Made by a program: the position numbers and the translations under genes. This document shows, piece by piece, positions 7,588-15,334 of a stretch of DNA of 64,000 nt. The stretch is from contig CAAGBS010000058.1 of the NCBI GenBank assembly GCA_900768125.1, positions 1 to 64,000 of the forward strand, given 5' to 3'. The notes beneath the pieces were generated by a model, which saw only the letters and a program-made list of their open reading frames with translations, had not been told where the DNA came from and searched no databases. This stretch comes from Oscillospiraceae bacterium. GTDB taxonomy: Bacteria > Bacillota > Clostridia > Oscillospirales > Ruminococcaceae. Positions within the stretch are counted from its first letter, which is position 1. Every line of letters starts with the position of its first letter.

Positions 7588-8802
7588 TCACATCATTCTG
7601 ATCCGCTCTGCTTCTTTCACGCACTTCACGAACGCTTCTGAAACCACAGAACTGTCCAGATGATATTTTTCAACATATTTATCGACTGTCGCCCAGTCGC
7701 CCTTTTCATAGCTGTATGCAAGGTCGAAAACATCGCTGTACACCCCGCCCCTGCCCATAAGTCCGTTCTTTATCTCCTGGGTCAGCGGGAACTCCTCCAG
7801 CGCCTGTGCAAGCGCTCTTTCGCCGCCGTAGGTCACCATCGAAAGCAGACCCATGAGGTAGAAAGCGTCGGAATCGTTCCTGGCTTCAGGTATCATCAGC
7901 GCGAGTTCTTTGCAGAATTTTGCCAGCAGGCAGGATATACGCATTATCTCAACGTTGTCGCTGCGGGTTATGCGCTGCATTCCCATGAGGTATATCCACT
8001 CGCGCAGATAGTCAAGACCCAGGATGACCAGCGCCTGACCTATGGAACTTACGCGGTTGCGCACCCCGAAGTAAACCGAATTGATAAGCCTCAGCAGCCG
8101 CTGACACATGGCGGTATCACAGGAGATAACGTCTACGATGTCGCTGAACTCCGGCTCCGGCTGAGAGACCAGCTGCATGACGCGCATGAAGTTCACGGGC
8201 AGCGGAGTAAGACTGTTTTTGGACATTATCGTAGGCTTCGCGAAGAAATAACCCTGCATGAAGCTGCATCCGAGTTTTTTCGCCCACTCAAATTCCTCGC
8301 GGGTCTCTATCTTTTCCGCAAGCATCAGCTTGTTTGAATAGCGGCAGATGTACGCGGTCTCCTCGATGGATTTCTGCGGCGTGCGGAAGTCTATCTTTAC
8401 AATGTCGCCCAACTCGAAAAGCTGGCTGTAGCTGTTGTCGTATTCAAAGTCGTCCAGCGCGAGGGTATAACCCCGCTCTTTCAACTCCTGACAGGCTGCG
8501 AGCAGCTTTTCGTCCATCATCAGGTTTTCCAGCACCTCGACCACGACAAGGTCAGGGGAGATCATCTTGGGAACTCCCCGCTTCAGCAGGTTGGCTGTGA
8601 AATTGATGAAAGCCTTGTTCCTTCCGATTATATCACGGATATCAAGACCGAAAAAGGCGTTGGTGACCACATCGGCGGTGGAAGCGTCCCCGTCGATGCC
8701 GTTGTACTCGTTCTGCTTTCCGTTGCTGCGGTAGAGCAGCTCGTATCCATAAACGTGGTTTTCAGTATCAAAAATAGGCTGGCGTGCCATGTACACGTTC
8801 AT
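7588..8802 (-). CDS. EAL-HDOD (YuxH-type) signalling protein
   Basis: Residues 1-200 form an EAL-like c-di-GMP phosphodiesterase domain: it opens MARQPIFD with YELLYR in the EAL position, then FINFT, EVLE, LALDDFE, IVKIDF, AEKIET and FMQGYFFAKP. Most metal-ligand positions are recognisable, but the motif is ELL rather than EAL. Residues about 205-400 are an HDOD domain. Such proteins act in c-di-GMP and motility control, often without enzyme activity. It has its own sigma-A promoter at 8838-8866 and lies immediately downstream of the flagellar operon terminator. Confidence 0.88.
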   Translation of the reverse strand: MNVYMARQPIFDTENHVYGYELLYRSNGKQNEYNGIDGDASTADVVTNAFFGLDIRDIIGRNKAFINFTANLLKRGVPKMISPDLVVVEVLENLMMDEKLLAACQELKERGYTLALDDFEYDNSYSQLFELGDIVKIDFRTPQKSIEETAYICRYSNKLMLAEKIETREEFEWAKKLGCSFMQGYFFAKPTIMSKNSLTPLPVNFMRVMQLVSQPEPEFSDIVDVISCDTAMCQRLLRLINSVYFGVRNRVSSIGQALVILGLDYLREWIYLMGMQRITRSDNVEIMRISCLLAKFCKELALMIPEARNDSDAFYLMGLLSMVTYGGERALAQALEEFPLTQEIKNGLMGRGGVYSDVFDLAYSYEKGDWATVDKYVEKYHLDSSVVSEAFVKCVKEAERIRMM

Positions 8803-8820
8803 ATGTGAACACCTCTCTGC

Positions 8821-8833
8821 CTAGAATGTCTAG
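8821..8833. promoter_or_regulatory. Short inverted repeat in the leader of the EAL-HDOD gene
   Basis: CTAGA-ATG-TCTAG, a perfect 5-bp palindrome with a 3-base centre, lies 5 bases downstream of the -10 box, at the likely transcription start. It could be an operator or a short 5' hairpin. Confidence 0.3.
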
Positions 8834-8837
8834 TATA

Positions 8838-8866
8838 ATTATACATTATTTCTTCGATTTTTGCAA
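8838..8866 (-). promoter_or_regulatory. Sigma-A promoter of the EAL-HDOD operon
   Basis: On the minus strand TTGCAA (8861-8866), 17 bases, TATAAT (8838-8843). The -35 is TTGCAA rather than TTGACA, as in several other promoters of this window. Confidence 0.7.
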
Positions 8867-8941
8867 GCATTGTAAAAAAGAAATGATTATTTTAGCCATT
8901 TTGCACAATCCCGTATACTTATATTTGGAAGCGAACAGAAA

Positions 8942-8968
8942 TGGGACTGCCGGTGAATGACAGTCCCA
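8942..8968 (-). terminator. Terminator hairpin of the flagellar operon
   Basis: Perfect 8-bp stem (TGGGACTG at 8942-8949 with CAGTCCCA at 8961-8968) 6 bases beyond the last flagellar gene. The U-run is weak (ATTTCTGTT). Confidence 0.6.
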
Positions 8969-8974
8969 CATGAG

Positions 8975-9460
8975 TTATAGATTTTTGTTAAGCGACTGAC
9001 CGGTCGCACGGTTAACTACTGCGCTGTTATAGTAGCCTATCTTCTGCCGCGTCTGTTTCAGCTGTTCAAGCTCCCGGCGGGAATCAATATGCTGGTTTTT
9101 GAACTGCCCGGAGATGACCTTATCCTTGTCTACTATGCGCTGCTTTATCACCGTGATATTGCGCTGAACCAGCTGTATCTCCTTATGCTTGTCGTCAAGC
9201 GCGGCGCTGACGTAGCTGCCATGTATCAGAGTCTGCAACAGCAGCCTTTCTTCGGGAAGTTCCAGTTCGACAATGCTTTCAAGTTCCTGCTTGAGAGCCT
9301 CCAGCCTGGTTATAAGGTCGTTTCTCGCCAGAAGCGACTGCTGTAGGACCTCCAGTTCGGCATTTATCATTGCGTCAGTTTGCTGTTCGTATTCCTGCAG
9401 GGTCTCGTAAATCTGCTTCAACAGTTCAAGTACCCCGTCACAGCCTGTTAACTCTGCCAT
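8975..9460 (-). CDS. Flagellar chaperone-like protein (FliT/FlgN type)
   Basis: Helical protein of 161 residues with long heptad stretches (LEALKQELESIVELELPEERLLLQ, here shortened to its character: leucine/glutamate-rich helices) and a C-terminus PSLN-like tail of basic and polar residues. No strong family motif is visible. Size, helix content and position directly after fliD-fliS suggest an export chaperone of the FliT or FlgN kind for the filament cap. The ATG at 9460 follows AGGGGG by 7 bases and is preferred to the GTG at 9463. The true flgN candidate of this operon is the gene next to flgM, so this is the second such protein. Confidence 0.55.
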   Translation of the reverse strand: MAELTGCDGVLELLKQIYETLQEYEQQTDAMINAELEVLQQSLLARNDLITRLEALKQELESIVELELPEERLLLQTLIHGSYVSAALDDKHKEIQLVQRNITVIKQRIVDKDKVISGQFKNQHIDSRRELEQLKQTRQKIGYYNSAVVNRATGQSLNKNL

Positions 9461-9476
9461 CACAGCACCCCCTGAC

Positions 9477-9890
9477 TTACTTTTTATGGTTTCCCTTTGC
9501 CTGCGCCTCTATCTCTTCCTTGGTCATCTGGCTTATCTGCGTGAATGCGTCGCGGAGATCCGCTATCATCGGGATTATCTTCTTCAGTTCCTCGGCATGC
9601 TCTGCGTCCTTGTTGAGATTTGCGTTTGCAGCCGACCTCTGGAAGAAGTCGTAAAGCTGGTCGAGATTCTTGGATATCGGAACGTCCTTGTCAAGCGAAC
9701 CGCGCAGCGCGCCGAGGAGCTCCTGCGCCTTCATCAGCGACTCATGCGCTTTCCTGATATCCTTGGATTCAATAGCGCTGACCCCGATGGCAAGCTGACG
9801 CTCGGTCTCGCTGTAAAGCTTGATAACGACCTCAACCGGAGTCATCGTGGATACGGACTGCTTCTTATATGCGGAATAGGGATTTGACAT
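9477..9890 (-). CDS. fliS: Flagellin export chaperone FliS
   Basis: FliS binds the C-terminus of newly made flagellin and keeps it unfolded until export. The 137-residue protein shows the family start NPYSAYKKQSVSTMTPVEVVIKLYS, seen here as SAYKKQSVSTMTPVEVV, followed by the helix IRKAHESLMKAQELLGALRGSLD and a C-terminal helix. It lies 26 bases downstream of fliD, as usual. In some bacteria FliS also binds FliW or CsrA-linked partners; fliW and csrA are three and two genes upstream. Confidence 0.93.
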   Translation of the reverse strand: MSNPYSAYKKQSVSTMTPVEVVIKLYSETERQLAIGVSAIESKDIRKAHESLMKAQELLGALRGSLDKDVPISKNLDQLYDFFQRSAANANLNKDAEHAEELKKIIPMIADLRDAFTQISQMTKEEIEAQAKGNHKK

Positions 9891-9916
9891 TAGATATGCC
9901 CTCTGTTCTTTTTATT

Positions 9917-12334
9917 TTACTGGTAGTTTGTGCTTCCTGTTCCAAGATAGGAGGAAATGTAGCTGGTCTGGCTGTTGAGGTCAGTCATTGCAGTCTCCAT
10001 GTTGGTGAACACCTTCCACCAGTATTCTTCCTTGGAGTCGTAGCGGTCCTGCAGTTCTTTCAGGCGGTCCTGCATCTTCACCATCTCCTTATAGATGGTG
10101 CTGTCGGTGGTAACGGAGCTGTCTGCCTTGCCGGCCTTTCTTACAAGAGTGCCCCTGGTGTTAGCGGCGCCGCTGCTCTTTACAGCGTTGTCTATAACGG
10201 AATTGAGCTTCTTCATCATGCCGCTGTCGCTGTCTGTGAAAAGCTTTATTATCGCGTCCTCGTTTTTTTCGAACGCCTTGTCGAATGCGTCCTCGTCTAT
10301 CTCCAGCTTGCCATGCTGGCTCCACTCGCTGGAGGTCTTTATGCCCAGGTTGTAGATACCGAACTTGGAACCGTCATCGAGCGTAACGCTTGTGTAAAGC
10401 GCGGATCTCATCTGGCTCATTACGGTGGAGACGGTGGAGTCGTTGTAGAGCACGCCCTGTTTTGCCTTCTCCTCCCACTTGGTTATCTCGTCCTCGCTCA
10501 TCTCCTCTTTCTCTGCGGAGGTCAGCGGCTCATACTTGTTGCCGTCATCGTCAGTCGCAGGAGACTTCCCGATATATCCGTAAACATCGTCAATGAGCTG
10601 GTTGTAGGACTCTACGAACTTCTTCAGCGCTTCCTTGACCGTGGTGGAATCCTTGGTGATAGTCACGTTATAGGTCTCGCCAATGGTCATGTTGTCGTTG
10701 AATGTGAACGTATTGCCATCAAGGGTATAGGTGTTATCGTTGAGATAGATCTCCTGCCCGTTGATCTCAAATATCGCATTCTGACCCTCGGCCGCGCCGA
10801 CTGTGCCGTTATCGTCAACAAGACCCAGGCTTCTTCCGAGTGCGGTGTCTCCTACTTCGATCTTTCCTGCGCTGCCGAACTCCTTGGACTCCAGCGTGAA
10901 GCTGTTTGTCAGGGAGGAGTAGGTCATGGTGACGCCTGCAGCCGACTTATTTACCGCGCTTATCATGGAAGTAATGGTACTTCCCTTATCGAGACTGATC
11001 TCGGTGCCGTTTATGTTCAGCTTGTAGGTGCCGTCAGCTTCAGCAGTGAAGCCAAGGTCCGAAAGACTGGAGTTGGTGTTGAACTTGTTCGAAGCGGAAG
11101 CCTTTGCCAGACCGAGAGTACCGCCCTCAACGGATGTCATGGAGAAATCCACGGCATTGCCGTTGCTGTCGGCCGCGGTGAGATAGGTGCCGTCAAAGCT
11201 GAACGTGTAGTCATTAACGTTGAGCTTAAGCGCTTCCTGAATGGAAGCGGCGTTTCTGTCCTTTGCAGCCTGTGCGCTTGTGTAGGTGAACTTTTCAAGC
11301 TGTTCATCGGTCACAACTGCGTCATCTGTGAGATTATAGGACTTGCGGTAAGCCGCCGTCTTGAGATTTTTAAATTCAGCAAGCACAGCTTCATTGCCCG
11401 CCTGGTCCTTGCTGTCGTAATAAGTGCTGGAAACACCGTTGAATGCAGCGGATACAGTCTTTCCTCCTATATCTACCTGGAAGATGTTCATGCCTGTAAC
11501 AACGCTGCCAGTGGATATAGCGGTCTTCTCCCTGGGCTGCGCCAGACCGAAGTTGCCCTTATTCTCGGTAACGGTGACGGAAGAATTGCCGCCTACCTGG
11601 AACTCTACCTTTCCGTCAGCGCCCATTTTTGCCTGCAGGAACCATTCCTTTCCGTTCGCGTCAGTAGCGCCGGTGGCACCTGTAGTCTTTCCGGAGTAGC
11701 CGAAGCTCTCCTGTAGCTTTGCGTTCAGCGAATCAATAATGCCGGACTTGGCAGCGTCCTTGTCGGCAATGTTGCCGTCAGCGCCGAGCACCGCGTCAGC
11801 AGTGAAGGATATAGTCTTCTTAGCGCCGCCCACCTGAATGTCGAGCGCAAAATTCATCGACCAGGTCTTGCTGCCGTCTGCGTTGGTCTTGACCTCTCCG
11901 GTAGCAGAATTGAGCGCCTTGTCGAGGTCAAGGCTGAAGTTTCCGGAAGCGACCGAACTGCCCTTGGCGGAAGCCGCCTTTGCAGCCTGCGTCAGCTTTA
12001 CCTTGTAGCTGCCCGCAGTGGAGTTGGAAGATGTGCTTACGGTAAGCCCCGCCGCATCCGCCGCAGAAGACGATGTAACGTCCGCCTTGAACTTGTTGAA
12101 AGTAGAAGCGCTCATCAGGTAAGTGTCGCGCTTTAAGATATCGAAATATGTATTCTTGAACTCGGTTATCTTCTTGGTGATATCCTGATAAGCGGACTGC
12201 TGCCAGGAGAGCTTTGTTATCTTCTTGTTCTGGTTGTCTATTCTTGTCTGATAAGAGGACAGAAGCTGTGTTACCATAGACTCGGTGTCGAATCCTGATG
12301 TGATTCCTCCCAGACGTATATTGCTTACTGCCAT
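9917..12334 (-). CDS. fliD: Flagellar filament cap protein FliD
   Basis: Forms the cap on which flagellin subunits fold at the filament tip. The N-terminal FliD domain is clear (IRLGGITSGFDTESMVTQLL, then LSWQQSAYQDITKKITEF). The C-terminal FliD domain includes ALKKFVESYNQLIDDVYGYI, STVMSQMRSALYTSV and LGIKTSSEWSQHGKLEIDEDAF, ending in the coiled-coil RLKELQDRYDSKEEYWWKVF. At 805 residues it is longer than many FliD proteins; the extra length is in the exposed middle domains, which vary between species. ATG 12334 follows AGGAGG and begins one base after the csrA stop codon. Confidence 0.95.
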   Translation of the reverse strand: MAVSNIRLGGITSGFDTESMVTQLLSSYQTRIDNQNKKITKLSWQQSAYQDITKKITEFKNTYFDILKRDTYLMSASTFNKFKADVTSSSAADAAGLTVSTSSNSTAGSYKVKLTQAAKAASAKGSSVASGNFSLDLDKALNSATGEVKTNADGSKTWSMNFALDIQVGGAKKTISFTADAVLGADGNIADKDAAKSGIIDSLNAKLQESFGYSGKTTGATGATDANGKEWFLQAKMGADGKVEFQVGGNSSVTVTENKGNFGLAQPREKTAISTGSVVTGMNIFQVDIGGKTVSAAFNGVSSTYYDSKDQAGNEAVLAEFKNLKTAAYRKSYNLTDDAVVTDEQLEKFTYTSAQAAKDRNAASIQEALKLNVNDYTFSFDGTYLTAADSNGNAVDFSMTSVEGGTLGLAKASASNKFNTNSSLSDLGFTAEADGTYKLNINGTEISLDKGSTITSMISAVNKSAAGVTMTYSSLTNSFTLESKEFGSAGKIEVGDTALGRSLGLVDDNGTVGAAEGQNAIFEINGQEIYLNDNTYTLDGNTFTFNDNMTIGETYNVTITKDSTTVKEALKKFVESYNQLIDDVYGYIGKSPATDDDGNKYEPLTSAEKEEMSEDEITKWEEKAKQGVLYNDSTVSTVMSQMRSALYTSVTLDDGSKFGIYNLGIKTSSEWSQHGKLEIDEDAFDKAFEKNEDAIIKLFTDSDSGMMKKLNSVIDNAVKSSGAANTRGTLVRKAGKADSSVTTDSTIYKEMVKMQDRLKELQDRYDSKEEYWWKVFTNMETAMTDLNSQTSYISSYLGTGSTNYQ

Positions 12335-12335
12335 G

Positions 12336-12569
12336 TTACTTTTCCTCCTGTTTATGCTGATTCAGAAGTCCGGCTATCGCACTGCCGGAAATGTGTGCGG
12401 ACTGCTCGTTGGTCTGGCGCGCGTCCTTCAGCTCGCTTCTGATAACCTTTACCTCTTTCGGGGCGTTTATGCCAATCTTTACCTTATCCTTGCCTATCTC
12501 CAGCACGGTTATCTCGATATTGTCGGAGATTATCAGGCTCTCGTCAGGCTTTCTTGTAACTACGAGCAT
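12336..12569 (-). CDS. csrA: Carbon storage / flagellin translation regulator CsrA
   Basis: RNA-binding protein that blocks ribosome binding on target mRNAs at GGA motifs, classically the flagellin mRNA in Bacillus. The start is MLVVTRKPDESLIISDNIEI and the core continues VLEIGKDKVKIGINAPKEV, matching CsrA over its whole length. ATG 12569 follows GGAGG by 7 bases; the frame opens 6 bases earlier at a TTG overlapping the fliW stop. It lies directly downstream of fliW, whose product binds and inhibits CsrA. At 77 residues it carries a longer C-terminal tail (GLLNQHKQEEK) than the shortest CsrA proteins. Confidence 0.95.
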   Translation of the reverse strand: MLVVTRKPDESLIISDNIEITVLEIGKDKVKIGINAPKEVKVIRSELKDARQTNEQSAHISGSAIAGLLNQHKQEEK

Positions 12570-12571
12570 GG

Positions 12572-13000
12572 TCAAACCTCCTCGTAGACCGGAGCCTTGA
12601 ATTCATAGTGCTCGGTCAGGATTATCTGTGCGGCTCTGCGCTCTTTCGTGTTGATGACGATGGGGCAGCGCAGATTTATGGTCGTTTTTCTGTAATCCTC
12701 GGGGACTATCGCCACCGCAAGGCAGCGATAAGGCGAATCCTCGCTGATGTTGAGCATTTTCTGCTCCTCGTCGGATATCTCGAATCTGTAGTCGCCGTAT
12801 ATCTCCATCGGGTCGTACACCACGAAGCACGGCTCCTTTGAATCGACAGCCTGCAGCCACATCGGGAAAACACCATCGCCCAGCGGACTCAGCAGCGCGT
12901 ATTTCTTCACGCTCTCAAAGCCGATTATGCCATCGGGGAAGCTGATTATCTTGTCTTCCTCGATGTTCTGCTCACCGAAATCTCTTGTAATAATCTTCAT
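12572..13000 (-). CDS. fliW: Flagellar assembly factor FliW
   Basis: FliW binds CsrA and flagellin, releasing flagellin mRNA from repression when flagellin is being exported. The sequence is FliW throughout: FPDGIIGFESVKKYALL, then FVVYDPMEIYGDYRFEI, VAIVPEDYRKTTINLRCPIVINTKERRA (given by its ends VAIVPEDY and INTKERRA) and QIILTEHYEF. Length 142 is usual. The upstream AAAGGAG is 23 bases from the ATG, but a perfect hairpin between them may shorten the effective distance to 10 (see the regulatory entry). Confidence 0.95.
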   Translation of the reverse strand: MKIITRDFGEQNIEEDKIISFPDGIIGFESVKKYALLSPLGDGVFPMWLQAVDSKEPCFVVYDPMEIYGDYRFEISDEEQKMLNISEDSPYRCLAVAIVPEDYRKTTINLRCPIVINTKERRAAQIILTEHYEFKAPVYEEV

Positions 13001-13030
13001 AGGTAAAATCCGGCGGAACGCCGCTCCTTT
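13001..13030 (-). promoter_or_regulatory. Hairpin between Shine-Dalgarno and start codon of fliW
   Basis: Reading the mRNA: AAAGGAG (13024-13030), then CGGCG-TTC-CGCCG (13011-13023, perfect 5-bp stem), then ten bases to the AUG at 13000. Folding the stem brings the Shine-Dalgarno to 10 bases. Two GGA triplets (13025-13027 and 13009-13011) flank the hairpin, the sequence type bound by CsrA. Confidence 0.5.
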
Positions 13031-13054
13031 CGGATAGTCGGGTAGTGGTCAGTC

Positions 13055-13681
13055 TCAGCCTTTCACATCAAGCACGGGCGGCTTGTAGTTCGGGCTGGCG
13101 CTGGCGGGGAAGTAGATAGGCTCGCCGAGATACTCTATCTCAACGCGCGGCCTGTCTCTTACGATAAGTTCCACGCTGCCGGGGACAAATTCCATAGGCA
13201 GTTCGTTGACCGTATCCCAGTCGAACTCTTGATCTCCCATATTGTAATCTATGCTCAGTGTGCCGCCGTCAAATGTGATATCTGCGCCCTCTTTCGGCAG
13301 GAACTCCATGATGGTCTCAACGGTCGCGCCGGCTCTCGCATTCTGTATCGCAATCTCTGACGCGGACATTCCTCTTGCGAGCATATTACCCTCAGACGCG
13401 ACTCTTGCCGTGCCCTGGAACGCAAGGGAAAATCCCTCCTGAGCCTTTTGACTCAGCATATCGCCGTCGTTCATGTGACCATATCCCAGGCTCTTCCTGG
13501 CTTCATAGGTATCAATATTCACCTTGATCGGATCTGCTTTCATTACATAGCCGCCCTGTGTATTGGTGATGTTTACCTTGGGCTGTCTGTCCTTACCCTC
13601 CGGGTACTGATACTTAGCATTGGTCACCTTGATCTCGATGGATATCGGGATCGTTGTGATCTGTAACAAATTGCTGTTCAC
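13055..13681 (-). CDS. DUF6470 (YviE-like) flagellar-cluster protein
   Basis: Unknown-function protein found between flgL and fliW in many Firmicutes, as here. It begins VNSNLLQITTIPISIEIKV and ends with a proline-rich strand region (EIEYLGEPIYFPASASPNYK). It has no signal peptide or membrane segment. The frame opens at 13756, but GTG 13681 is preferred because AGGAGG lies 9 bases before it and the upstream part is low-complexity. The middle (GATVETIMEFLPKEG) is helical. Placement implies a role in filament or hook-filament junction assembly. Confidence 0.8.
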   Translation of the reverse strand: MNSNLLQITTIPISIEIKVTNAKYQYPEGKDRQPKVNITNTQGGYVMKADPIKVNIDTYEARKSLGYGHMNDGDMLSQKAQEGFSLAFQGTARVASEGNMLARGMSASEIAIQNARAGATVETIMEFLPKEGADITFDGGTLSIDYNMGDQEFDWDTVNELPMEFVPGSVELIVRDRPRVEIEYLGEPIYFPASASPNYKPPVLDVKG

Positions 13682-13747
13682 TTCCAACACCTCCTGAGTT
13701 GTCCTGTGCTTAACATATAAAATAATGCGTCGGCTTCCATGCCTCCA

Positions 13748-13766
13748 CAGCGCCACTGCGGCGCTG
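13748..13766 (-). other. Hairpin between flgL and the DUF6470 gene
   Basis: CAGCGCC/GGCGCTG, a perfect 7-bp stem with a 5-base loop and no U-run. It could be an mRNA processing or stability element within the operon. Confidence 0.35.
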
Positions 13767-13799
13767 CTGCGCGCATTACGACCAATCTACCAAATCAAT

Positions 13800-15323
13800 T
13801 TACGAAATATAGTTGAATATGCTGTTCGGGATTATCGAACTTGACATCTGCAGGCACGCATTATAGATAGCCTCATAGGTCTTCATCAGCGTGATCTCAG
13901 ATTCCAGATTGGTGGCTTCAAGGCTCTTCTGGCGATCCTTGAGGTTCAGCTCTCTGGTATCGAAGCGGTTCGTGTTGAATTCTATGTATTCCTCTGCGTT
14001 ACCGAGGTCCGCTATTTCGACCAGCAGGTTTTCGGAGGAATTGACTATCCTGTCGATGCATGCGTTTGCGTAGTCAAGGTCGCCTCTGCGGAGCGCTGCC
14101 GCCGCGTCAAGCGTTACCTGTATGTAATTATTGGAATAGGTGTCGCCGTTCTTGAATACGGGGGCGTCTCCGCCATCGCTCTTGGAGAGATATACCTGGG
14201 AATTTTCGCCTGCGTTGTTCTTCACGGTTATGGAGCCGTCCTCTGCGATTGCCGGCGTGTTCTTTTCTCTCTTGAATTCCTCGTTGAGCTTATCCTGGAT
14301 ATTCTTCATGCTGTCAGCGGCTGTCGCACCTGCTGTGAAGTTGATGGTTTTTTTCTTTCCGTTCGCATATATGTCGAACGAGTATGACTTTCCATTGGTG
14401 AGCTTTTCAAGGTCGATGTACGGGGTTTCAGATATCTCAGCCTTAGAGCCGTCAGCCATAGTAAGCTCGCCCTTTTCGCTTATCTTGGGTCCGGCAACGC
14501 CCGCATTGTTGAATGCGTCGTCGATCGCCTTCTGTATATCGTTCGTATTTCTGCCCTTGAAACGGACTGTTACAGTCTTTCCGCCGGCGGTGATACGAAT
14601 GGTGTTATCTGCGTCTGCACCCTGATTCAGGCTCTTTAGGTTCAGTGTTGAAAGATCCTTGTCGGAACCCTCAAAGCCGCAGCCGGAAACCGACGCACCG
14701 TTGAACGATATTTTCAGCACCGACTGAGGATCTATCTCCTGATTTTCGTTTATGACCATTCCAATACCGATATCCATATAAACGTCCTTGGAATACGGAT
14801 AGCCGGAAGCGTCCGACATCGCGTTCACCGGAACGCCGTGATACAGCGCCGTGACAGCGCGTCCATTCTCGTCATACTGTATGGTAAACGGCTCGGCGCT
14901 GTTGCTTTCGCCGCCGAATATAGCTCGCTCGGCGCTGTTGGTGTTGAATATCGACACCATTTCCTTGGCCTTTGTTTCAAGCTGCTCTGCAAGAATGTTG
15001 AGGTCGATGCTCTCGTCTTTTGTGGAGTTGCAGGCGTAGATTATCGTTTCGCGCACGTTCGCAAGCGATTCTGAGATCTGCAGCAGGGAAGTCTCCGCTT
15101 CAGTGTAGAACTTGTCTGCAACATCAAGGTTTTCCTTGTACTGCTCGGTGTGCCAGAGCTGCTTTCTCACGGTGAGCGCCTTCGCCGCCTTCAGAGGTGA
15201 CTGGCTCGCGCGGGTGTACTGTCTGCCGGAGTATATCTTGTTTTCAGAAGCGTACTTCGCGGTGGAAATGCGCTTCAGGTTCCTGTCGTAATTTCTCAGG
15301 AGCGTCGAATTAGTTATCCTCAT
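13800..15323 (-). CDS. flgL: Hook-filament junction protein FlgL
   Basis: Second hook-associated protein (HAP3), joining hook to filament. The N-terminus matches flagellin-like D0/D1: MRITNSTLLRNYDRNLKRIS and QSPLKAAKALTVRKQLWHTEQY (shortened as SPLKAAKALTVRKQL), and the C-terminus ends in the matching helix LESEITLMKTYEAIYNACLQMSSS in part. The central region is long for FlgL (507 residues in total), with beta-rich inserts such as ITAGGKTVTVRFKG. It follows flgK by 11 bases, with AAGGAGG before the ATG. Confidence 0.92.
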   Translation of the reverse strand: MRITNSTLLRNYDRNLKRISTAKYASENKIYSGRQYTRASQSPLKAAKALTVRKQLWHTEQYKENLDVADKFYTEAETSLLQISESLANVRETIIYACNSTKDESIDLNILAEQLETKAKEMVSIFNTNSAERAIFGGESNSAEPFTIQYDENGRAVTALYHGVPVNAMSDASGYPYSKDVYMDIGIGMVINENQEIDPQSVLKISFNGASVSGCGFEGSDKDLSTLNLKSLNQGADADNTIRITAGGKTVTVRFKGRNTNDIQKAIDDAFNNAGVAGPKISEKGELTMADGSKAEISETPYIDLEKLTNGKSYSFDIYANGKKKTINFTAGATAADSMKNIQDKLNEEFKREKNTPAIAEDGSITVKNNAGENSQVYLSKSDGGDAPVFKNGDTYSNNYIQVTLDAAAALRRGDLDYANACIDRIVNSSENLLVEIADLGNAEEYIEFNTNRFDTRELNLKDRQKSLEATNLESEITLMKTYEAIYNACLQMSSSIIPNSIFNYIS

Positions 15324-15334
15324 CTATATCCTCC

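Noticed and set aside
9869..11716. A 615-codon open frame on the plus strand
   Set aside because: It lies opposite fliD, has no ribosome binding site and reads as a shadow of the GC-rich third codon positions.
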